From Oceanicola granulosus HTCC2516 (GTDB lineage: Bacteria; Pseudomonadota; Alphaproteobacteria; Rhodobacterales; Rhodobacteraceae): 64,000 bases of DNA. Below the pieces are notes generated by a model. It saw only the letters and a program-made list of their open reading frames with translations. It did no database searches and was not told the origin of the DNA. Below are positions 1 through 8,150 of the stretch, one piece after another. The stretch covers positions 219,343 through 283,342 of the forward strand of contig NZ_CH724109.1 in NCBI RefSeq assembly GCF_000153305.1, read 5' to 3'. A program made the position numbers and the translations under genes. Position 1 is the stretch's first letter; each line of letters opens with the position of its first letter.

Positions 1-209
1 AAGTTCAGCACGTCCTTGACCTGCTGCGGCAGCGGCGTGACCACGGTCTTCACCGCGGCGCAGCCGGCGAGCAGGACGGGGATCGTCGCGGCCGGGCCGA
101 AGCGCTTGGCGGAGGCGAAGAGCACCTCACGGCGCGACAGGCGCTCGCCGAGATCGGGGTCGATGTCGTCGAGGATGCCCGGGGCGGGGGATTGAGTAGC
201 GTCGGTCAT
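1..209 (-). CDS. Ferritin-like domain protein, N-terminal part only (cut by window edge)
   Basis: Only the first 69 or so codons are present; the rest lies left of position 1. The translation starts MTDATQSPAPG and continues to a twin-arginine-like stretch (SRREVLFASAKRFG) followed by a hydrophobic segment ending LLAGCAA, so export or a lipoprotein-like anchor is likely. The ferritin core is not visible. The family call rests on position: it lies 14 bases downstream of, and on the same strand as, a clear ferritin-like gene, and such genes often occur as tandem pairs. The ATG at 207-209 follows a GAGGAG-type ribosome site. Function is unknown; redox or metal storage in the periplasm is only an inference. 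Confidence 0.55.
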   Translation of the reverse strand, partial: MTDATQSPAPGILDDIDPDLGERLSRREVLFASAKRFGPAATIPVLLAGCAAVKTVVTPLPQQVKDVLN

Positions 210-223
210 GTCGATCTCCTCGC

Positions 224-946
224 TCAGGGCAGCTGGTTGGCGCTGACGCGCGTGGCAATGAAGGGCGCGGCGGCAGCCAGCACCTCGGACGGCGGTAGCG
301 CCTGGTCGAGCCCCAGCAGGTTGACCACGTCGTCGCCGGCGAAGTCGGCCGAGCCGGGGTTGAGCAGGGTGCGGATCGTCGCCGCGTGGCGCGCCTCGAC
401 CGACACGATCTTGCCCGCGAGCACGAGGATGTCGGGCGACTGGATCGCCGCACCGCCGCCGTTGTAGGCGGCGACGCCGAGGTCCTCGAAGGTGCGCGCG
501 GTGGTGAGCACGCTCTGGCGCGAGGAAAAGTCGACGGCGGAGAAGTCCACCTGCAGGTCGGGGATCCGGTTCTCGCCGAGCGCGACGCGGAAGGTCTCCC
601 GGTGCGCGATCTCGTGATCGCGCAGGTCGGCGAGGATGTCCCGCTCGGTGCGGGTCATGCCGGAATAGGGATTGTCGACGACCTGGGTGTAGTAGGCTGC
701 CTCCAGTTGCTCGAGGGCGTAGGCGTAGTTGAGCACACCGGTATCGCCGCCGCCGAGATCCACCACGCCGTCGGCGCTGACGGTGGGGCCGCTGGCGGTC
801 TGCGCCATCGCCTGCGTCAGCGTCAGGTCATGCAGCATGACGCCGGTTGCAGTGCCGAGCACGCCGAGCGTCGAGCCCCGCAGGAAGCCCCGGCGCGACG
901 CGGATGCGGGCGCGGAGCTGGTTGAGCGGGAAGTTGTCCGAAACAT
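224..946 (-). CDS. Tat-exported ferritin-like domain protein
   Basis: A 240-residue protein. A Tat signal is visible near the N-terminus (SRRGFLRG followed by a hydrophobic stretch and an AMAQTA-like cleavage site). The mature part carries the spaced helix motifs of the Ferritin_2 family: EQLEAAYYTQV, DHEIAHRETF, FEDLGVAAYNGGGAA and SVEARHAATIR, whose Glu and His residues would form a di-metal site. Two adjacent ATGs are possible (946 and 949); the second gives about six bases to the AGGGAG ribosome site and is preferred. The downstream gene is a likely second member of the pair. Periplasmic location is inferred from the Tat motif. The substrate is unknown. Confidence 0.8.
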   Translation of the reverse strand: MFRTTSRSTSSAPASASRRGFLRGSTLGVLGTATGVMLHDLTLTQAMAQTASGPTVSADGVVDLGGGDTGVLNYAYALEQLEAAYYTQVVDNPYSGMTRTERDILADLRDHEIAHRETFRVALGENRIPDLQVDFSAVDFSSRQSVLTTARTFEDLGVAAYNGGGAAIQSPDILVLAGKIVSVEARHAATIRTLLNPGSADFAGDDVVNLLGLDQALPPSEVLAAAAPFIATRVSANQLP

Positions 947-949
947 CAT

Positions 950-1453
950 TTTCTCCCTGTCGGATTTTCTTGGGACAGAGGGAAAGCGCGCGGGAACCTG
1001 CCGGGTTGCAGTAGGGTAAGCACATTCTTCTGCAAGATTGAGGAACATCAACGCAGCAAAAGCACATGATTACGGAGGTTCGTGTAGCAATTTCTGCGGG
1101 TCAGTCGAGCGTGAAGTCACGCTCAACCACCTGCTGAAGCTGTACAATATCGGCGCGAGGAAACGAGCGTGAACCCGCCGAGGCCTTCGATTGCTCTCAT
1201 ATCGCGAGCCGAGTGACGCCGCCCGAAATAGATGCGGTTGGGGCACAGTAAGTGCTTGTGGCGACTTTTCACGGTAAGGTGATTTTCTCCGGTAACGGCG
1301 CAAGCTCGCGACGGAATCGGTAGATCGCCGCCCTCCGTACCGGGAGTAGGCACGGCGACGCCTGAGGCGCCGCCGTGCCATAAATCACTCAACATCATCG
1401 CCAGATCCGCGCCCGCGGATCAGGATCGACAAGGGTCATGGCACGCCTCCCCG
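950..1453. other. Intergenic region of about 500 bp without a supported gene
   Basis: This stretch separates the ferritin-like pair from the iron-uptake operon, both on the minus strand. Its base composition is less GC-biased than its neighbours. Short open frames exist but none has a ribosome site, codon bias or recognisable motif. It contains two inverted repeats (1349-1379 and 1404-1421) and must hold the promoter of the ferritin-like pair. I see nothing else identifiable in it. Confidence 0.6.
1349..1379. terminator. Strong hairpin, possible terminator of the iron-uptake operon
   Basis: A 31-base inverted repeat: a 9-bp outer stem (GGCACGGCG with CGCCGTGCC), one A-C mismatch, a 4-bp inner stem (CGCC with GGCG) and a TGA loop. 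It lies about 75 bases beyond the stop of the binding-protein gene on the minus strand. A second 8-bp palindrome (GATCCGCG, CC, CGCGGATC) sits at 1404-1421 nearer the gene. No T-run follows on the minus strand, so it may be an mRNA 3' end stabiliser instead of a factor-independent terminator. Confidence 0.5.
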
Positions 1454-2416
1454 TCAGTCTGCTCCGGATGTCGCTGCGGCATCGCCATCGAGGGCGCCCT
1501 CGATCATCGGCACGAGCCGCTCCACCGCGTAGGGGATCGACAGGAGCGAGGCATGCGAGAACGCGCCGGTCAGTTCCTCGTCGAGGAAGATCTCGCTGCC
1601 CCGCTCGACGGCCCCGAGAAAGGCCCGCGCCGGCAGGTCGAGAACGGGCTGCCTGTCGCCCTCCTGGGGCAGCCACACGAGAAGGTCGGTATCGATCGGC
1701 GAGAGATCCTCGGGGGAGAAGGTGACGGCGAACTCGTTGCCGACGATCAGGTCGTCGAGCGCTTGCGGTGTCTCGAAGCCGAGGTCCGCGAGCAGCTGCG
1801 GACGGACGTCGTTCGAGGTGTAGGCCCCGAGTTCGCCGTTCCAGAGGTAGGCGACGGCGGCGGTCTTGCCCGACCATTCCGGGTGCGCCGCGCCGGCGGC
1901 CTGCAGCTGCGCCTCCACCGTCTCGATCCGCGCCTCGGCTTCGGCCTCGCGGCCGACGGCCCGGCCGGTCAGGCGTGCGCGTTCGTCCCAGGGCAGCGCG
2001 TAATCCCCGACGCCCTCGGGCACCGCGACGACCGGCGCGATCAGGCTGAGCCGCTCGTATTCCTCCGCCGTGATCCCGGACCACAGGGCGACGATCACGT
2101 CGGGCTCCGCCGCCGCGACCGCCTCGAAGTCGATCTGGCCGCGCAGGATCGTCGGCGTCTCCTCGAGCAGCGGCTCCGCCCAGGGCCAGACCGAGCGCGG
2201 GTAGTCGCCGTACCAGTGCCGGATCGTCACCGGCTGGATCCCGAGGGCGAGCAGGTCGTCCGCGCCGGCAAAGTCGAGCGAGGCGACCCGTTCGGGCGCG
2301 TCCTCGATGACCGAGGTGCCGAACTTGTGCTCGAAGGTCACGGGGTAGTCCTGCGCGAGGACGGGGCCCGAGAGGGCCGTGAGGATGGTCGCGGTGGCGG
2401 CGGTGAGGCGCAGCAT
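1454..2416 (-). CDS. Fe(III)-siderophore ABC transporter, periplasmic binding protein
   Basis: A 320-residue protein with a short Sec signal peptide (hydrophobic core, cleavage near VLAQDYP). It has the FecB/FepB helical-backbone layout: ERVASLDFAGADDLLALGI at the start of lobe one, PDVIVALWSG, the linker helix, then a second lobe ending in SIPYAVERLVPMIEGAL. This is the last gene of a five-gene minus-strand operon whose other products are the ATPase, two FecCD permeases and an FhuF-like reductase, so it should deliver a ferric siderophore or haem-like chelate. Length is normal for the family. The siderophore cannot be told from sequence. An AGAAAG ribosome site precedes the ATG. Confidence 0.9.
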   Translation of the reverse strand: MLRLTAATATILTALSGPVLAQDYPVTFEHKFGTSVIEDAPERVASLDFAGADDLLALGIQPVTIRHWYGDYPRSVWPWAEPLLEETPTILRGQIDFEAVAAAEPDVIVALWSGITAEEYERLSLIAPVVAVPEGVGDYALPWDERARLTGRAVGREAEAEARIETVEAQLQAAGAAHPEWSGKTAAVAYLWNGELGAYTSNDVRPQLLADLGFETPQALDDLIVGNEFAVTFSPEDLSPIDTDLLVWLPQEGDRQPVLDLPARAFLGAVERGSEIFLDEELTGAFSHASLLSIPYAVERLVPMIEGALDGDAAATSGAD

Positions 2417-2465
2417 GTCTTTCTCCGGTGTGCTTGTCGGTTGGGTTGTTCGTGAAGCCGGGGGC

Positions 2466-3332
2466 TCAGGCGGCCGGCAGCCCGTGCCGCCGGCGCAGAT
2501 AGGCGCGGAGCATCTCGTCGCGGCTGTCGGGATCGCGCAGGACGCAGGTCGAGCAGTAGTCGCCGCCCTCGGTGGTGTAGTAGCGGCAGCATCCGCCGCG
2601 CGCGCGAAACCAGTCGCCGATGTCCGGCCGCTCCGGCAGGTCGACGCGGCAGAACCCGGTCTGCCGGGCGAAGAGCGGGCTGCCTCGGTCGCGCAGGGTC
2701 GCGAGCGCGAGCGCCATGGCCTCGTCTTCCCGCTCGTCGTGCTTGCCCTGCAGCAGCAACGCGCCGGCGAAGGAGTCGCCGACGATCCGCCACAGCGCCC
2801 CGCGCGACAGGCCGGAGCGAGCGGTCAGCGCCTCGACGAGCGGCGTCAGGAGGACCGGGATGGCCGGCCCGAGCGCGGCCGTCGCGTCGTCGCGGGAGAC
2901 CAGTCGTGGCTCGGACAGCACCACGTCGTAGGCCCGGCCTTCGCCGCTCTCCCCGTCGAGGCTCCAAGTGGCACGCCGGGCCACCAGCGCGACGCCGTCG
3001 GGGGAGAGGTCGCCGGGCCCCATCCCGCGCAACGCGAGCGCGGCGAGAACCTCGCACAGGGCGAAGGCGACGCGCCCCAGCAGGTATGCCGCCCCGACCT
3101 TGTGGTCCGCGCCCGCCTCCGCGCCGGCCTCCGCCAGCAGCCATGCGTCCACGAGAGCGCCATCCGGCGAAGCGAGCCGGAGGGCGTCGCGGGGCAGGGC
3201 GCCGTGCGACAGGACGGCAGAGAAGGCGTCGCGTGGCCGAGGCAGGGACGCTGCCACGGTGGCGAAGTCGGGGTCGTCCTGCGTGCCGGGCACCGGCGTG
3301 CCTTCGACTGGTCTTCGGAACTCGACGGTCAT
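2466..3332 (-). CDS. fhuF: FhuF-like siderophore-iron reductase
   Basis: A 288-residue cytoplasmic protein. The C-terminus has the FhuF [2Fe-2S] cysteine signature C-C-x10-C-x2-C, read here as CCRYYTTEGGDYCSTC, and the upstream WRIVGDSFAGALLLQG segment is also typical. FhuF proteins reduce the imported ferric siderophore to release Fe(II). The ATG at 3330-3332 overlaps the stop of the upstream permease by four bases (ATGA), showing translational coupling. The N-terminal third is poorly conserved in this family. Its place between permease and binding-protein genes fits release of iron after import through the same transporter. Confidence 0.88.
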   Translation of the reverse strand: MTVEFRRPVEGTPVPGTQDDPDFATVAASLPRPRDAFSAVLSHGALPRDALRLASPDGALVDAWLLAEAGAEAGADHKVGAAYLLGRVAFALCEVLAALALRGMGPGDLSPDGVALVARRATWSLDGESGEGRAYDVVLSEPRLVSRDDATAALGPAIPVLLTPLVEALTARSGLSRGALWRIVGDSFAGALLLQGKHDEREDEAMALALATLRDRGSPLFARQTGFCRVDLPERPDIGDWFRARGGCCRYYTTEGGDYCSTCVLRDPDSRDEMLRAYLRRRHGLPAA

Positions 3333-4378
3333 GCGGGCCTCGCTTGCGTGCGCAGGATGAGCCAGACGAAGATCGGCACCCCGAGGATCGCCGTGACGAG
3401 GCCGGCGGGGATCTGCACGGGCGCGAAGGCCACGCGTCCGACGAGGTCCGCGGCGCCGACCAGGGCCGCGCCGGCCGCGGCCGAGAGGGCGAGGTGGAGG
3501 CCGACGCCCGAGCGGGCCAGCCGGTGCGCGATGTGCGGCGCCACGAGGCCGACGAAGCCGAGCGGCCCCACCATCGCGACCGCCGACGCCGCGAGCGCGA
3601 CCGACAGGGTGATGAGCGCCGCGCGCGTCCGCCCGACCTTGAGCCCGAGTCCGACCGCCACGTCCTGCCCCATCCGCATCGCGGCCATCGGGCGCGACGC
3701 CGCGAACAGGGCCGGGACGAGGCACAGCAGCGTGCCGGCCAGCATCCCGGCCTCGCTCCATCCGGCCGCGTGGACGGACCCGGCCAGCCAGCCGAGCGCC
3801 GAGACCGCGCGGTCGATCTGCCCGTAGGTCAGGAAGGCCGAGGTCAGGGCGGAGATGAAGGCGGCGATGCCGATCCCCGTCAGGATGAAGCGCATCGTCG
3901 CGCCGCCCGTCCGGCGCATCGCGATGCCCTGGATCAGCGCGGCCACCGCCAGCGCGCCGCCGAAGGCGAGCAGCGGCCGGAGCGCCTGCGGCAAGTCCGG
4001 CCAGACCACGATCGCCGCGACGACGGCCAGCCCGGCCCCCTGGCTCACCCCGACCAGCGAGGGGTCGGCCAGCGGATTGCGGGTCACGTTCTGCAGGGCC
4101 GCCCCGGACAAGGCCAGCAGCGCCCCGGCCGCAAGCGCGGCGAGGGTGCGGGGAAAGCGGAACTGCCACACGACCGTCTGCGCCATCTCGGACGGCGGCC
4201 GCCCGGTGAGCGTCGCGACGACGTCGAGGGCGCCGAGAGGGTAGCTGCCCGCCATCAGGCTGACGATGAGCAGCACGCAGCACAGCCCGAGCAGCAGGCC
4301 CAGCACGGCAAGCGCCCGCAGGGGCAGGGCGAAGCTCACCGGGCCGTCGAGCCGGCTGAACATCCCGGCGGTCGTCAC
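3329..4378 (-). CDS. FecCD-type iron-siderophore ABC permease (second subunit)
   Basis: A 349-residue integral membrane protein with about ten hydrophobic segments and the FecCD family motifs TRNPLADPSLVGVSQGAGLA (loop after the second helix), MVGPLGFVGLVAPHIAHRL and the C-terminal PVQIPAGLVTAILGVPIFVWLI. It forms the heterodimeric channel with the preceding permease. The GTG at 4376-4378 overlaps the upstream stop codon (GTGA), which is why it was chosen over the in-frame ATG at 4363. The downstream overlap with fhuF is also four bases, so the genes are translationally linked. Confidence 0.9.
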   Translation of the reverse strand: MTTAGMFSRLDGPVSFALPLRALAVLGLLLGLCCVLLIVSLMAGSYPLGALDVVATLTGRPPSEMAQTVVWQFRFPRTLAALAAGALLALSGAALQNVTRNPLADPSLVGVSQGAGLAVVAAIVVWPDLPQALRPLLAFGGALAVAALIQGIAMRRTGGATMRFILTGIGIAAFISALTSAFLTYGQIDRAVSALGWLAGSVHAAGWSEAGMLAGTLLCLVPALFAASRPMAAMRMGQDVAVGLGLKVGRTRAALITLSVALAASAVAMVGPLGFVGLVAPHIAHRLARSGVGLHLALSAAAGAALVGAADLVGRVAFAPVQIPAGLVTAILGVPIFVWLILRTQARPA

Positions 4379-5379
4379 AGTCGCGTCCTCACGAGCCACA
4401 CGAAGATCGGCGCGCCGATCAGGGCGGTGACGAGGCCGGTGGAGATCTCGACCGGCGCCAGCAGCAGCCGCGCGACCACGTCGATCACCAGCAGGTAGCC
4501 GGCGCCGGCGAGCGCCGACCACGGCACGATCCGCCGATAATCCTGCCCGACGAGCAGCCGGACGGCGTGGGGCACGACGAGACCGACGAACCCCATCGGC
4601 CCGGCCAGCGCCACGGCGGCGGCGGTCAGCGCCACCACGGCGAACAGGCTCAGCGCCTTGAGCCGCACCACGTCCGTGCCCAGCCCGATCGCCGTCTCCT
4701 CGCCCATGGCCAGCGCCGTGACCTGCCGGGCAACGGCCAGGGCGACGATCAGCCCGGCGCCGAACCAGGGCAGGGCCCACTTGAGGACCTCGTTTTGCGC
4801 CCCGGCGAGCGAGCCCGTCATCCAGACGCGCAGCTGCTCGAAGGTCTGCTCGTCGAGCAGGCTCGCGACGGTCACGAGCGCGGCGAGGAAGGCCATGACG
4901 GCCGCGCCCGCCAGGATGAGCGTGAGCGGCGCGGCGCCGCCCGGTGCAGCGGCCGCGATCCCCCAGACCGCGCCCGCGGCGAGAACCGCGCCGACGGCCG
5001 CGACGAGCGGGATCAGGGTCGGCGATGTCAGGTCGAACACTCCCACGACGACCACCACGGCGAAGGAGGCGCCGACCAGCAGGCCGAGGATGCCGGGCTC
5101 GGCGAGCGGGTTTCGCGTCACGCCCTGCATCAGCGCGCCCGCCACCGCCAGCGCCGCACCGACCAGCGCGGCCAGCAGCGCGCGCGGCAGGCGCAGGTCG
5201 ACGACCACCACATGATCGAACAGTGCCGGATCGTAGCTCAGCAGCGCCTCGACCACGACGTGGAGCGGGATCGACCGGGCGCCGACGGAGATGTGCCAGG
5301 CGAAGGCGAGCGACACCGCGGCAATGCCCAGCAGCGGCGCGAGGGACGACAAGCCCGGTCGCTCGAGCGGCACAATCAT
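4375..5379 (-). CDS. FecCD-type iron-siderophore ABC permease (first subunit)
   Basis: A 334-residue polytopic protein. The family signatures are MQGVTRNPLAEPGILGLLVGAS near the N-terminal third, GPMGFVGLVVPHAVRLLVG and the closing PVEISTGLVTALIGAPIFVWLV. It pairs with the downstream permease to form the transmembrane domain of the iron-chelate importer. The ATG at 5377-5379 overlaps the stop of the upstream ATPase gene (ATGA). The two permeases are clearly paralogous but not a recent duplication: they share motifs and differ elsewhere. Confidence 0.9.
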   Translation of the reverse strand: MIVPLERPGLSSLAPLLGIAAVSLAFAWHISVGARSIPLHVVVEALLSYDPALFDHVVVVDLRLPRALLAALVGAALAVAGALMQGVTRNPLAEPGILGLLVGASFAVVVVVGVFDLTSPTLIPLVAAVGAVLAAGAVWGIAAAAPGGAAPLTLILAGAAVMAFLAALVTVASLLDEQTFEQLRVWMTGSLAGAQNEVLKWALPWFGAGLIVALAVARQVTALAMGEETAIGLGTDVVRLKALSLFAVVALTAAAVALAGPMGFVGLVVPHAVRLLVGQDYRRIVPWSALAGAGYLLVIDVVARLLLAPVEISTGLVTALIGAPIFVWLVRTRL

Positions 5380-6245
5380 TCCGCCGCGATCCTCGGCGTG
5401 TGAAGGACGGCGGGTTCGACTCGGGGCACGCAGACGGGCCTGCCGCTGACGGGATCCCGCACGACGGTCGCATCCAGCCCGAAGACCTTGGCGAGATTGG
5501 CGGCGTTGAAGACCGCGTCGACGCAGCCCTCGGCGCGGATGCGGCCGTCCTGCATCATCACCAGGTGGTCGGCGAAGGCGGCGGCGACGTTCAGCTCGTG
5601 CAGGACGACGACGACCGTCCGCCCCTCCTGCTTCGCGATCCGTCGCAGCAGCTGCATCAGGTCGACCTGCACCTTGAGGTCGAGGAAGGTCGCGGGTTCG
5701 TCCAGCAGCAAGAGTCCGGTCTCCTGCGCGAGGACCATCGCGATCCAGCACCTCTGGCGCTGCCCGCCCGACAGGTCCGACACCGGCCGCTCGGCGAACT
5801 GCGCTACATCGGCGGCCTCCATCGCCGCCTCGACCGCGTCCGCGTCCCGGCGCGACCACTGACGCAGCAGGGACTGGTGCGGGAAGCGCCCCTGAGCCAC
5901 CAGCTCGCGCACCCGCAGCCCCTCCGGCGCCACCGGCCCCTGCGGCAGCAGGGCGAGGCGCCGCGCGACCTGCCGGGTCGGAAGCTGGCCAATGGGGCGC
6001 CCGTCCAGAAGGATGTTTCCGGCGTCCAGCCGCAGCACGCGCGCCATCGCCTTCATCAGCGTCGACTTTCCAGAGCCGTTCGGCCCGACCAGCACGGTCA
6101 GGGCGCCGTCCGGCACGTCCAGCGACACGTTCCGCACGATGGGTGCGCCGCCATACCCGACCGAGGCATCCCGGAGCTGCAGACGCGGCGCGTCCCGCTG
6201 CTCCACCGGCTCATCGTACTGTGCTGTCGAACATTTCAACCTCAT
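5376..6245 (-). CDS. Iron-siderophore ABC transporter ATP-binding protein
   Basis: A FecE/FepC-type ATPase of about 289 residues. Walker A reads GPNGSGKST, the Q-loop region is LLPQGPV, the signature is LSGGQRQR, Walker B is LLLLDEPATFLDL, and the switch histidine is in VLHELN. First gene of the minus-strand uptake operon. The start is uncertain: the ATG at 6245 and a GTG shortly downstream are both in frame and neither has a strong ribosome site; a longer in-frame reading to about 6281 is less likely because it would run into the divergent promoter region. It energises import of the ferric chelate at the inner membrane. Confidence 0.88.
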   Translation of the reverse strand: MRLKCSTAQYDEPVEQRDAPRLQLRDASVGYGGAPIVRNVSLDVPDGALTVLVGPNGSGKSTLMKAMARVLRLDAGNILLDGRPIGQLPTRQVARRLALLPQGPVAPEGLRVRELVAQGRFPHQSLLRQWSRRDADAVEAAMEAADVAQFAERPVSDLSGGQRQRCWIAMVLAQETGLLLLDEPATFLDLKVQVDLMQLLRRIAKQEGRTVVVVLHELNVAAAFADHLVMMQDGRIRAEGCVDAVFNAANLAKVFGLDATVVRDPVSGRPVCVPRVEPAVLHTPRIAAE

Positions 6246-6358
6246 GCCGCAGTGACTAAGTAAAAGAGTCGGGTAATGCAATAGCTGACAGGAATGGTCG
6301 GAGATTTCGCACCGCTTCGCGATTGATCGAGCCGTGCCACGGCCGCTACACTTCTCTG
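6246..6358. promoter_or_regulatory. Divergent promoter region of the iron operon, with an inverted repeat
   Basis: This region of about 110 bp lies between the iron-uptake operon (minus) and an orphan binding-protein gene (plus). It is distinctly AT-richer than the surrounding coding DNA. At 6253-6270 there is TGACTAAGTAAAAGAGTC, containing GACT and AGTC arms nine bases apart, a plausible operator for an iron-responsive regulator. I cannot assign it to a named regulator from the sequence alone. Confidence 0.4.
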
Positions 6359-7450
6359 ATGAGGATGCCGCGATATCAGGTTCTGCTGCTCGCCGCGCTC
6401 GAAACGGTCCGCGGCCTCTCCGGCGCGTATGCCGACGAGCTCACCGTGGCGACCTGGGGCGGCATCTATCAGCTCAGCCAGAAGAACGCCTACGCCGGCA
6501 GCTTCGAAGACCTGAGCGGGTTCGGCATCACGTGGGTCGAGTACCAGGGTGGCCTCGACGAGGTTCGCGATCAGGTGGCGCGCGGCGAGATCGAGTGGGA
6601 TGTCGTCGACGTGCTCGGGCAGGATGCGCGGCAGGGATGCGCGGACGGCCTGTTCCTGCGGTTGCCCGACGACCTGTTCCCCGTCGAGATCATCCGCGAC
6701 CTCGTCATGGAGCGCCCCAACGACTGCGTCGGGCCCAACATCACGTGGTCCTGGGTGACGGCCTACGACACCAGTGCCTTCCCCGCAGCGCCTCCCGCCT
6801 CCGTCGCCGACTTCTTCGACGTCGCCGCCTTCCCCGGCCCCCGCGCGATCGCCGCCTGGCCGCAGGCCAATCTCGAGATGGCCCTGCTGGCCGACGGGGT
6901 GCGCCCGGGCGAGGTCTACCCGCTGCTGCGCACCGAGGCGGGGCAGGACCGGGCCTTCTCGGTGCTGAGCCGGATCGCGGCGGACCTGCGCTTCTGGTCG
7001 TCGGGGGAGGAGCCGGTGGCGTTGCTGCTGGCGGGCGACGTCGTCATGAGCACCGCCTACAACGGCCGCGTCGCGGCGGCGCAGCTCGCGGGGGAGACGC
7101 GGATCGGCGCGGTCTACGAGGGGCAGATCCTCGACGAGGAATGGTTCGCCATCGTCGCCGGCACGCCCAACGAGGCCGCCGCGCTGGCGTTCCTCCGCCA
7201 TGTCGCCGCGCCCGAGCAGCAGGCCGCGCAGGCGCGCTGGATCCCCTATGGCCCGATGCGCCGCTCCGCGCTCGCGATCATCGCCGAGGGAGAGCCGTGG
7301 TTCCACACCGGCCAGCCGGTGCTGCCGCACATCCCGTCGCGCACGGACCGGCTCGAGGATGCGCTGGTGCTCGACCCGGACTTCTGGGTCGAGCACGGTG
7401 ACGCGCTGACGGCGCGGTTCGCCCGCTGGCGGCGGGGGCTCGGCCTCTGA
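6359..7450 (+). CDS. PotD-like periplasmic binding protein (orphan)
   Basis: A 363-residue extracytoplasmic solute-binding protein of the spermidine/putrescine (COG0687-like) group. An N-terminal signal is followed by ELTVATWGGIYQ, a typical first strand of this group, and the C-terminal half contains EPVALLLAGDVVMSTAYNGRV and EWFAIVAGTPNEAAALAFLRH. The start was set at the ATG at 6359 because the longer reading begins in non-hydrophobic sequence. No permease or ATPase gene is adjacent, so it either uses components encoded elsewhere or has a sensory role. The ligand is unknown; polyamines, small carboxylates or modified amino acids are all possible. Confidence 0.75.
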   Translation: MRMPRYQVLLLAALETVRGLSGAYADELTVATWGGIYQLSQKNAYAGSFEDLSGFGITWVEYQGGLDEVRDQVARGEIEWDVVDVLGQDARQGCADGLFLRLPDDLFPVEIIRDLVMERPNDCVGPNITWSWVTAYDTSAFPAAPPASVADFFDVAAFPGPRAIAAWPQANLEMALLADGVRPGEVYPLLRTEAGQDRAFSVLSRIAADLRFWSSGEEPVALLLAGDVVMSTAYNGRVAAAQLAGETRIGAVYEGQILDEEWFAIVAGTPNEAAALAFLRHVAAPEQQAAQARWIPYGPMRRSALAIIAEGEPWFHTGQPVLPHIPSRTDRLEDALVLDPDFWVEHGDALTARFARWRRGLGL

Positions 7451-7456
7451 GCCCGC

Positions 7457-7978
7457 TCAGTCGGGGTGATGGTCGCGGGCGGCGCAGCTCGAGGCCAGGA
7501 GCACCCAGGCCCAGTTGAAGCCGCCGGTCTCGCCGTGGGCGTTCAGGTAGTCCTCCTGCAGGAGGTAGGCGTCCCACTCCATCGCCTGCGGGCAATACCA
7601 GTGCTGCGCCTCCGCCTGCCGGTGGTGGACCATCTCGTGCAGCAGCACGCTGCGGTCGCGGGTGGTGTCGCCATACCATTGGCGCACGAGGTAGATCGTG
7701 GCGCTCTGCTCGTCGTAGACGCCCCGCACCGTGTGATCGAGCGTCGTCGTCCGCCCCTCGAGCAACAGCTCCGCCCCCGGCGGGACCAGTTCCACGCGCG
7801 CGAGCGGCGTGGCGGCGCGGGGCAGGTCGGTGTGAAGGTCGAGCCAGTGGTCCAGCTCGTCCACCAGCGACAGGATCGTGCCGCGCTCGTGCGGCGACTG
7901 CAGGCCGGCGACCTCGGGCTCGGCGCTGGCTTGGGCGGTGGCGAGGAACAGGGCGGCGAAGGTGCTGAGGGGTCTCAT
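7457..7978 (-). CDS. Exported HExxH protein, putative zinc metalloprotease-like (DUF6647-like)
   Basis: A 173-residue protein with an N-terminal signal peptide (cleavage near ASAEPEV). The centre holds VLLHEMVHHRQ, an HExxH zinc motif with H114, E115 and H118, preceded by strands (GVYDEQSATIYLVRQW) as in the minimal metallopeptidase fold. It resembles the small uncharacterised alphaproteobacterial DUF6647 group, but this assignment is from memory of the motif layout. Periplasmic location is likely. It converges on the orphan binding-protein gene with a six-base gap. Substrate unknown. Confidence 0.7.
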   Translation of the reverse strand: MRPLSTFAALFLATAQASAEPEVAGLQSPHERGTILSLVDELDHWLDLHTDLPRAATPLARVELVPPGAELLLEGRTTTLDHTVRGVYDEQSATIYLVRQWYGDTTRDRSVLLHEMVHHRQAEAQHWYCPQAMEWDAYLLQEDYLNAHGETGGFNWAWVLLASSCAARDHHPD

Positions 7979-8150
7979 CTGCGAATCTCCCGTGCTGGAT
8001 CGCGATGAACCGAGGCTGGCGTTCGCCTCTCAGCTGAGGGCGATTGCGCTCTCAAGGCAGTCTCAAAAGCGCACGGCCCGGCCGTTCGGCGACAGCTCCG
8101 CCCCCGGGCGGCCGCTTGACCGGGCCTCCGGCTTGGCCGGATCATCCGGC

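Noticed and set aside
1123..1398. A possible 91-codon gene on the minus strand in the 1 kb gap
   Set aside because: Its start lies over a hairpin, there is no ribosome site and no family resemblance.
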